A stretch of DNA of 64,000 nt, taken from assembly GCA_016703645.1 (NCBI GenBank), contig JADJBR010000007.1, positions 1,178,001 through 1,242,000 on the forward strand. The letters run 5' to 3'. Below, one piece after another: positions 59,052 through 64,000 of the stretch. This stretch comes from Zoogloea sp. Lineage in GTDB: Bacteria > Pseudomonadota > Gammaproteobacteria > Burkholderiales > Rhodocyclaceae. The notes beneath the pieces are model-generated. The model did no database searches. It worked only from the letters and a program-made list of their open reading frames with translations, and had not been told where the DNA came from. Every line of letters begins with the position of its first letter. Position 1 is the stretch's first letter. Position numbers and translations under genes: made by a program.

Positions 59052-60496
59052 ACGCCGCTGCCTTCACCCTTAGCCCCGGCCCCGACGCGGAAGACACACC
59101 CGGCGAAGCGGTCAAGAGCCCGTCCCTGCGGCTGCGCGTGAGTCTGGTGCTCACCGCCCTGGCGGCTGCCTTTGTGATCGCGGGCGCCGCCCTGTGGGTG
59201 CGCGACGCCCGCACCGCCATCGCCGAAGAGATCACCGCCGCCCACCGGGTGGCTGCCCAATGGCTGGCCGTATCGGCCCAGGGCACCGCCTCCGGCGACC
59301 CGGCATGGACAGAGACACGCCTTCTCGCCCACCTCAACGCCGTCGGCCGCATCCGCGCCCACCAGCTCGAAGCCCGTGACGACAGCGGCCGCCTGCTCTA
59401 CGCCTCACCGCCCTCCGCCTACAAGGCGGGCCGGGATGCCCCCGCCTGGTTCACCCGCTGGATGGAACCCGGCATCCCGGCCATGACATTGCACGCCGGC
59501 AGCCTCACCCTGCGCCTGCAACCCGACCCTTCGCGGGCACTCGTGGACCTGTGGGACGACCTCAGCGCCGCGGCCGCCCGCGCCTTGCTGGCCCTCGCCG
59601 GGCTGTTCATGGGTAGCTGGTTTGCCCTCCATCACGCCCTCAAACCCCTCGAAAGCGTGATGATCGCCCTCGACCGCACCGGCCAGGGCAGGTTCGACAC
59701 CCGTCTGCCCACCGACGGCCCGGCCGAACTGGCCCGCCTCGGCCACGCCTTCAACGGGATGGCCAGGCGCCTCAACGAGGCCGTCAGCGAGAACGTCCGC
59801 CTGACCCATGAACAGGCGGTGGCCCGGGCCATCACCGAGCGCCTGGAGGCCGACCGACTGGCCATCGCCCGGGATCTCCACGATGAACTCGGCCAGAGCA
59901 TCACCGCCGTGGCCGCCCTTGCCGGCGCCATCGTTCAGCGCAGCACCGACACACCCCAGATCCGGCAAAGCGCCGAGGTGATTCGCGACGTGGCCTCGCG
60001 CATGCAGGGCGACGTGCGCGCCCTGCTCAGCCGCCTGCGCCCCCCCGGCGCCGGCCCCCGCGAAACCCTCGACGATGCGGTGCGCAGCTACCTCGCTAGC
60101 TGGAGTGAGCGCCACACCGACATCGAGCTCTCCACCGAGCTCTTTGCCGGCCCCCACCCCCTGCCCGACGAGGTCACCCTGGCCACCCTGCGCATCGTCC
60201 AGGAGTCGTGCACCAATATCGTCCGGCACGCCCTGGCCAGCCGCGCCCGGGTGCGCCTGCTGCGCGAAGGCGGCACCCTGACCGTCGAGATCAGCGACAA
60301 CGGCCGCGGTATCCTGCCCGCCCCGGGCCAGCCGGGCTTCGGCCTTGCCGGCATGCGCGAGCGGGTGGTCGGCCTTGCCGGCAGTCTCGATGTCAGCAGC
60401 CCACCCGGGGGTGGCACACGCATTCGCGCCCGCCTGCCCCTCACCCGGCCGGAAGCCGTCAGCCCCGAACCCAGCCCTGAAGACCGCCAGCCATGA
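59048..60496 (+). CDS. Sensor histidine kinase, MoxY-like
   Basis: This 482-residue HPK7/NarX-type kinase has two membrane segments (about 30-50 and 180-198) framing a periplasmic domain of the LapD/MoxY type. HAMP, HisKA_3 with ARDLHDELGQSITAVAAL (His278) and a HATPase end (EISDNGRGILPAPGQPGFGL) follow. MoxY-type kinases act in methanol dehydrogenase control. It overlaps the tonB-like gene and the response regulator (ATGA at both ends). It probably senses a signal in the periplasm linked to alcohol or metal. Confidence 0.88.
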   Translation: MNAAAFTLSPGPDAEDTPGEAVKSPSLRLRVSLVLTALAAAFVIAGAALWVRDARTAIAEEITAAHRVAAQWLAVSAQGTASGDPAWTETRLLAHLNAVGRIRAHQLEARDDSGRLLYASPPSAYKAGRDAPAWFTRWMEPGIPAMTLHAGSLTLRLQPDPSRALVDLWDDLSAAAARALLALAGLFMGSWFALHHALKPLESVMIALDRTGQGRFDTRLPTDGPAELARLGHAFNGMARRLNEAVSENVRLTHEQAVARAITERLEADRLAIARDLHDELGQSITAVAALAGAIVQRSTDTPQIRQSAEVIRDVASRMQGDVRALLSRLRPPGAGPRETLDDAVRSYLASWSERHTDIELSTELFAGPHPLPDEVTLATLRIVQESCTNIVRHALASRARVRLLREGGTLTVEISDNGRGILPAPGQPGFGLAGMRERVVGLAGSLDVSSPPGGGTRIRARLPLTRPEAVSPEPSPEDRQP

Positions 60497-61134
60497 CCCT
60501 GCCCGACGCCCCACTGACGCTCATCCTGGCCGACGACCATGCCATCGTGCGCATGGGCTTCCGCCTGCTCCTTGAAGGGGTCGGCGCCCACGTGCTGGCC
60601 GAAGCCGACTGTGGCGAGAAGGCCCAGCAACTGATGTCCGAACTCAACCCCGACGTGCTGGTGATGGATCTGTCCATGCCGGGCTGCGGCGGGCTCACCG
60701 CGCTGGAGCGTATCCTCGCCCGCAAGCCCGGCCAGAAGGTGCTGATCGCCTCGGCCCACGCCGACGCCATCATTGCCGAACGGGCCCTCAAGGCCGGCGC
60801 GGCGGGCTACCTGTGCAAGCGCAGCCCCCCCGACGAACTGCTCAAGGCGGTGAACCAGGTGGCCGCCGGCCAGCGCTACATCGACCCGGAGATCGCCGCC
60901 GCCCTGCGCCGGGCCGACCGCCCGGAACACCCCGCCGAAGCCCTGACCGACAAGGAATTCAACGTCTTCCTGCAGCTGGCCCAGGGCCGCTCGGTGGCCG
61001 AAGTGGCCGAGACCTTCCACCTCAGCCCCAACACCGTCGGCACCCACCTCTATCACATCAAACAGAAGCTCGGCGTGCAGAACATGGCCGAGCTGGCCAT
61101 GGCCGCCGTACGCTCGGGCCTGATCGAGGTATAG
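60493..61134 (+). CDS. LuxR-type response regulator, MoxX-like
   Basis: This 213-residue NarL/FixJ-type regulator has a receiver domain with Asp14, Asp15 and the phosphoacceptor Asp59 (VLVMDLSMPG), then KAGAAGYLCKRS. The LuxR-type helix-turn-helix is SVAEVAETFHLSPNTVGTHLY. It overlaps the kinase gene by four bases (ATGA) and so is its cognate partner. It probably binds near the divergent promoters; the 15-bp elements at 56116 and 56440 are candidates. Confidence 0.9.
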   Translation: MTLPDAPLTLILADDHAIVRMGFRLLLEGVGAHVLAEADCGEKAQQLMSELNPDVLVMDLSMPGCGGLTALERILARKPGQKVLIASAHADAIIAERALKAGAAGYLCKRSPPDELLKAVNQVAAGQRYIDPEIAAALRRADRPEHPAEALTDKEFNVFLQLAQGRSVAEVAETFHLSPNTVGTHLYHIKQKLGVQNMAELAMAAVRSGLIEV

Positions 61135-61186
61135 ATTTCAACCGCCCCCACGGCCCAACCCACCTTTCCCCACCTGAGAGCACCCC

Positions 61187-61705
61187 ATGAACAACAAAGC
61201 AGCCATCCTCATCGCCACCCTTGCCCTCGCCGCGGCCACCCCGGCCCTGGCCGCCCGCCAGCCCCTCAAGGTCACCGAGCACATCGACATCTCCGCCCCC
61301 CCGGCCAAGGTTTGGGAGGCCGTGCGCGACTTCGGCAACCTGGCCTGGCACCCCGCCGTCGGCAGTACCACCCTGGACAAGGGCACGAAGGACAAGCGCG
61401 GCGCTGTGCGCACCATCACCACCAAGGACGGCGCCAAGCTGGTCGAAGAGCTGCTCAGCCACCAGGACTCCACCCGCAGCCTCAAGTACCGCATCATCGA
61501 CTCGCCGCTGCCGGTGAGCGATTACGTGTCCACCCTGAAGGTCAAGGCCGCCAAGGGTGGCAGCCGCGTGGAGTGGTCCTCCACCTTCAAGCGCAAGGAC
61601 GAAAAGCCCGCCGAAGGGGCCGACAACGTCGGCGCCAAGAAGGCGGTGGCCGGCATCTACACCAGCGGCCTCGGCGCCCTCAAGCAACAGCTCGAAGCCA
61701 AGTAA
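61187..61705 (+). CDS. Exported SRPBCC-family protein
   Basis: This 172-residue protein has a signal peptide (about 1-22) and a START/Bet v 1-like fold (VTEHIDISAPPAKVWEAVRD, GGSRVEWSSTFKR). The family binds lipids or other hydrophobic ligands, or acts as a cyclase. Homologues occur beside PQQ dehydrogenases and may serve in their maturation. It follows the response regulator by 52 bases and precedes the NosR-like gene by 15. Confidence 0.82.
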   Translation: MNNKAAILIATLALAAATPALAARQPLKVTEHIDISAPPAKVWEAVRDFGNLAWHPAVGSTTLDKGTKDKRGAVRTITTKDGAKLVEELLSHQDSTRSLKYRIIDSPLPVSDYVSTLKVKAAKGGSRVEWSSTFKRKDEKPAEGADNVGAKKAVAGIYTSGLGALKQQLEAK

Positions 61706-61720
61706 GCCGCAACGACGCCC

Positions 61721-63820
61721 ATGGATGCACGCCGCCTCCTGCGCCGCGTTGCATCTGGCGTCGCTCTCCTCCTCGCCAGCCTGGGCCTGCCGGTACAGGC
61801 CGGCGATCTGAGCCACGCCGACATCGCCCGGCGTTTCCAGCCGCCCCTGCACGTGGGCGACAAGCTGCGCGACATTCCCGCCTGGCCCATCACCAGCGAG
61901 CTGGAACCCGAAGCCGGCCCGGTGGCCTATGCCTTCGAGTCCATCGACCTCGCCCCCATCCCGGGCTTCGAGGGCACCCCCATGAACCTGCTGGTCAGCA
62001 TCGACCGCAAGGGCAACTTCATGGATGTGGCGCTGCTGCGCCAGCATGAGCCGGTGTTCCTGTCCGGCCTGGGCGAAGGCCCCCTGCGCGACTTCCTGGC
62101 CCAGTACGCCAACAAGAGCCTGAAACAGGAGATCACCGTCTCTAGCCTGTACGGCAACACCCGCGCCGGCGCCGGCGGCAACCGGGTGGTGCTGGACGGG
62201 GTCAGCAAGGCCACCGCCTCGGTACGCATCGTCAACCAGACCGTCCTCACCTCGGCCCTCGCCGTGGCCCGGGCCCGCCTGGGCTTTGCCACACCGGCCG
62301 AGAAAGGCCCGCTGGCCGAGGTGAAGGCCGACGTCTTCGAGCGACGCAGCTTCGCCGAGCTGCTGGCCTCGGGCGCCATCGGTCGCCTGCACCTGAGCCA
62401 TGCCGATGTGGAGCAGCGCTTTGCCGGCAGCGACGGTGCCGGGGTGGATGCCGAGGCCCTGGCCCGGCCCGACGAGACCTTCATCGACCTGTATGTGGCC
62501 TACCTCAACGCCCCCACCATCGGCCGCGCCCTACTCGGCGACACCGGCCACGCTGACCTGATGCGCCGCCTCGAGCCCGGCCAGCATGCCTGGTGGGTGG
62601 CCAGCGCCGGGCGCGACGCCTACATCGACGAGGACTTCACCCGCGGCACCGTGCCTGCCCGCCTTGCCTTCAGCCAGGGCGGTGCGCCCGTCGAGCTGCG
62701 CGACCTGGACCTGTCGCCCCGCCCGCCGGAGGGTGCACCGCCCCTCAACGCGGCCCTGGTGCTGCGCGTGCCCCCCATGTCGGGCATCGACCCGGCCAGC
62801 CCGGTGCGTTTCGAGCTGACCCTTACCCGGGCCAGGGGCTCGATGCTACCCGTGCTCACCCAGCGCAGCGTCAGCCTCGATTACCAGGCACCGGAGGCCC
62901 TGTTCTTCCGCCCCCCGGCCCCCCTGCCCGACTGGCTGATCGCCTGGAAGGAGCGTGGTGTGGAGCTGGGCATCATCGCCGCCGCGCTGGCCCTGCTGTC
63001 GGTGGTGCTCGCCCGGCCACGCTGGATCTCCGTGTCGGCGCGTCGGTTGAAGGTCTTCCGTCTCGCCTTTCTGGCCTTCACCCTGGGCTACATCGGCTGG
63101 TACGCCCAGGGGCAGCTATCCATCGTGCAGATCACCGGGGCCATCAAATCCCTGGTGGCGGGTGCCGGTCTGAAAAGCTTTCTCTACGACCCGGTGAGCC
63201 TGCTGCTGATCGCCTTCACCCTGGTCAGCTTCGTGGTGTGGGGCCGCGGCACCTTCTGCGGCTGGCTGTGCCCCTTCGGCGCGCTGCAGGAGTTCGCCGC
63301 CCTCCTCGCCCGCGCCCTGCGCCTGCCCGAACGCAAACTGCCCGCCCGGCTGGCCGGCGTGCTCGACCGGGGCCGCTTCGTCATCCTGGCCGCCCTCGCC
63401 GCGCTGGCCGCCCTCGCCCCCCAGTGGGCCGAGAAGGGCGTGGAGGTGGAACCCTTCAAGACCGCCATCACCGTGGGCTTCGACCGCAGCGCACCCTTCG
63501 TGGCCTATGCGCTGATACTGCTGGTGCTGGGCGGCCTGTACTACAAGTTCTTCTGCCGCTACCTGTGCCCCCTGGGCGCCGCCATGGCCCTGGGTGGCAA
63601 GCTGCGCCTGCTCGACTGGCTGCCCCGCCGCAGCGAATGCGGCCAACCCTGCCAGACCTGCCGCCACCGCTGCGCCTACGACGCCATCGAGAAAAGTGGC
63701 GCGATCCGTTACGAGCGCTGCTTCCAGTGCCTCGACTGCGTCGGCATCTACCACGACCCCGGTCGGTGTGCGCCAATCATGCTGATGTACAAGAAAGGCA
63801 AAGCCCGAAACGCAGGCTGA
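61721..63820 (+). CDS. NosR/NirI-like flavo-iron-sulfur membrane protein
   Basis: This 699-residue protein has a signal peptide and a periplasmic FMN-binding domain with DGVSKATASVRIVNQ (covalent flavin on Thr165). About six membrane segments follow. Cytosolic Cys clusters are FCGWLCPFGALQE (Cys513, Cys517), FCRYLCPLGAA, CGQPCQTCRHRC and CFQCLDCVGIYHDPGRC. This is the NosR/NirI layout, which moves electrons across the membrane. It ends the PQQ gene cluster, so it may accept or donate electrons for the alcohol oxidation system. No nos genes are present, so it is not the usual N2O regulator. Confidence 0.88.
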   Translation: MDARRLLRRVASGVALLLASLGLPVQAGDLSHADIARRFQPPLHVGDKLRDIPAWPITSELEPEAGPVAYAFESIDLAPIPGFEGTPMNLLVSIDRKGNFMDVALLRQHEPVFLSGLGEGPLRDFLAQYANKSLKQEITVSSLYGNTRAGAGGNRVVLDGVSKATASVRIVNQTVLTSALAVARARLGFATPAEKGPLAEVKADVFERRSFAELLASGAIGRLHLSHADVEQRFAGSDGAGVDAEALARPDETFIDLYVAYLNAPTIGRALLGDTGHADLMRRLEPGQHAWWVASAGRDAYIDEDFTRGTVPARLAFSQGGAPVELRDLDLSPRPPEGAPPLNAALVLRVPPMSGIDPASPVRFELTLTRARGSMLPVLTQRSVSLDYQAPEALFFRPPAPLPDWLIAWKERGVELGIIAAALALLSVVLARPRWISVSARRLKVFRLAFLAFTLGYIGWYAQGQLSIVQITGAIKSLVAGAGLKSFLYDPVSLLLIAFTLVSFVVWGRGTFCGWLCPFGALQEFAALLARALRLPERKLPARLAGVLDRGRFVILAALAALAALAPQWAEKGVEVEPFKTAITVGFDRSAPFVAYALILLVLGGLYYKFFCRYLCPLGAAMALGGKLRLLDWLPRRSECGQPCQTCRHRCAYDAIEKSGAIRYERCFQCLDCVGIYHDPGRCAPIMLMYKKGKARNAG

Positions 63821-63980
63821 GAGGGCACGGCCTGATGGGGTCGAGTCCGTTCTCCATACCTTGGCAAGGGGAATTTCCGCTACACCTATCAAGAACTGAT
63901 CTTCCTGGCCGACATATAAGGGAATTCTCATTTTCCTTGGGGTGGCTGGCTACGGGCCGACGCCGCCCTTGGAGGCCAGC
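63821..63980. other. Intergenic stretch before the right edge
   Basis: A short stretch with no supported gene. One frame reads KGNFRYTYQELIFLADI before a stop near 63920, which may be a remnant, but I do not recognise it. GGAGG at 63971-63975 precedes the next start. Confidence 0.4.
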
Positions 63981-64000
63981 ATGCGCAACAATCAGCCTGT
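63981..64000 (+). CDS. Start of a probable Aer-like PAS chemoreceptor (cut by window edge)
   Basis: The last 20 bases encode MRNNQP and the start of a Val codon, after a GGAGG site. Aer-type redox chemoreceptors in betaproteobacteria often begin MRNNQPVT. The call rests on seven residues only. Confidence 0.4.

Noticed and set aside
61721-63820. NosR of a nitrous oxide reductase operon
   Set aside because: No nosZ or other nos genes are present, and the gene sits at the end of a PQQ dehydrogenase locus.

Overview
The window is GC-rich chromosomal DNA. Its gene content points to a betaproteobacterium, most likely near Rhodocyclales (Azospira, Thauera, Azoarcus or Zoogloea types). The evidence is a phasin, a short H-NS-like protein with a long Ala/Glu coiled coil, purT, RF2 with the programmed frameshift, and a PQQ alcohol dehydrogenase cluster. 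The genus is an inference. No rRNA, tRNA or CRISPR array was found.

Layout. 1-2.4 kb: a LysR regulator (running off the left edge) divergent from a TauE/SafE exporter, then a phasin. 3.1-8.2 kb: an accessory patch holding a 296-codon AT-rich membrane-protein gene split by an IS5-family element, an IS3-family element with frameshifted orfA and orfB, a GC-rich segment with a strong hairpin, and a toxin-antitoxin pair. 8.4-17.6 kb: a four-gene MdtABC-type RND efflux operon plus outer-membrane channel, on the minus strand, with a REP-like dyad between the last two genes. 17.9-24.5 kb: a GAF-GGDEF protein, a TonB-dependent receptor, a 2H phosphoesterase, a thioredoxin/CcdA pair and purT. 24.6-27.4 kb: a DUF4062-NB-ARC-TPR STAND protein. 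27.6-35.8 kb: mutL, rsuA, rluF, an exported Cys-rich protein, a PAS chemoreceptor and prfB.

35.8-45 kb is dense in defence-like genes: an AAA ATPase/TOPRIM (DUF4276-like) pair that overlaps by one base, then a compact operon with the architecture of a Wadjet/MksBEFG plasmid-defence condensin (jetABCD). 45-48.3 kb: a diguanylate cyclase, lysS and an H-NS-like gene. 48.3-50.3 kb: a fused remnant of a HEPN/MNT pair, a surE-like gene with an in-frame amber codon, and a lipoprotein. 50.6-54 kb: a two-gene unit of a nucleoside-deoxyribosyltransferase-like/TPR/SLOG-like protein and a CapV-like patatin phospholipase. Its end abuts a broken YkgJ-like gene.

54.2-63.8 kb is a PQQ alcohol oxidation locus. 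A quinoprotein dehydrogenase with the extra lanthanide-binding Asp is divergent from a tightly overlapping operon: SoxYZ-like carrier, zinc metallohydrolase, TonB-type protein, MoxY-like histidine kinase and LuxR-type response regulator. An SRPBCC protein and a NosR/NirI-like flavo-iron-sulfur membrane protein follow. The same 15-bp element lies upstream of both divergent transcripts, in the same orientation relative to each, and may be the response regulator's site. The most interesting leads are the NDT/SLOG plus patatin pair, the Wadjet-like operon, and the self-contained lanthanide-type dehydrogenase locus with its own TonB and regulators.
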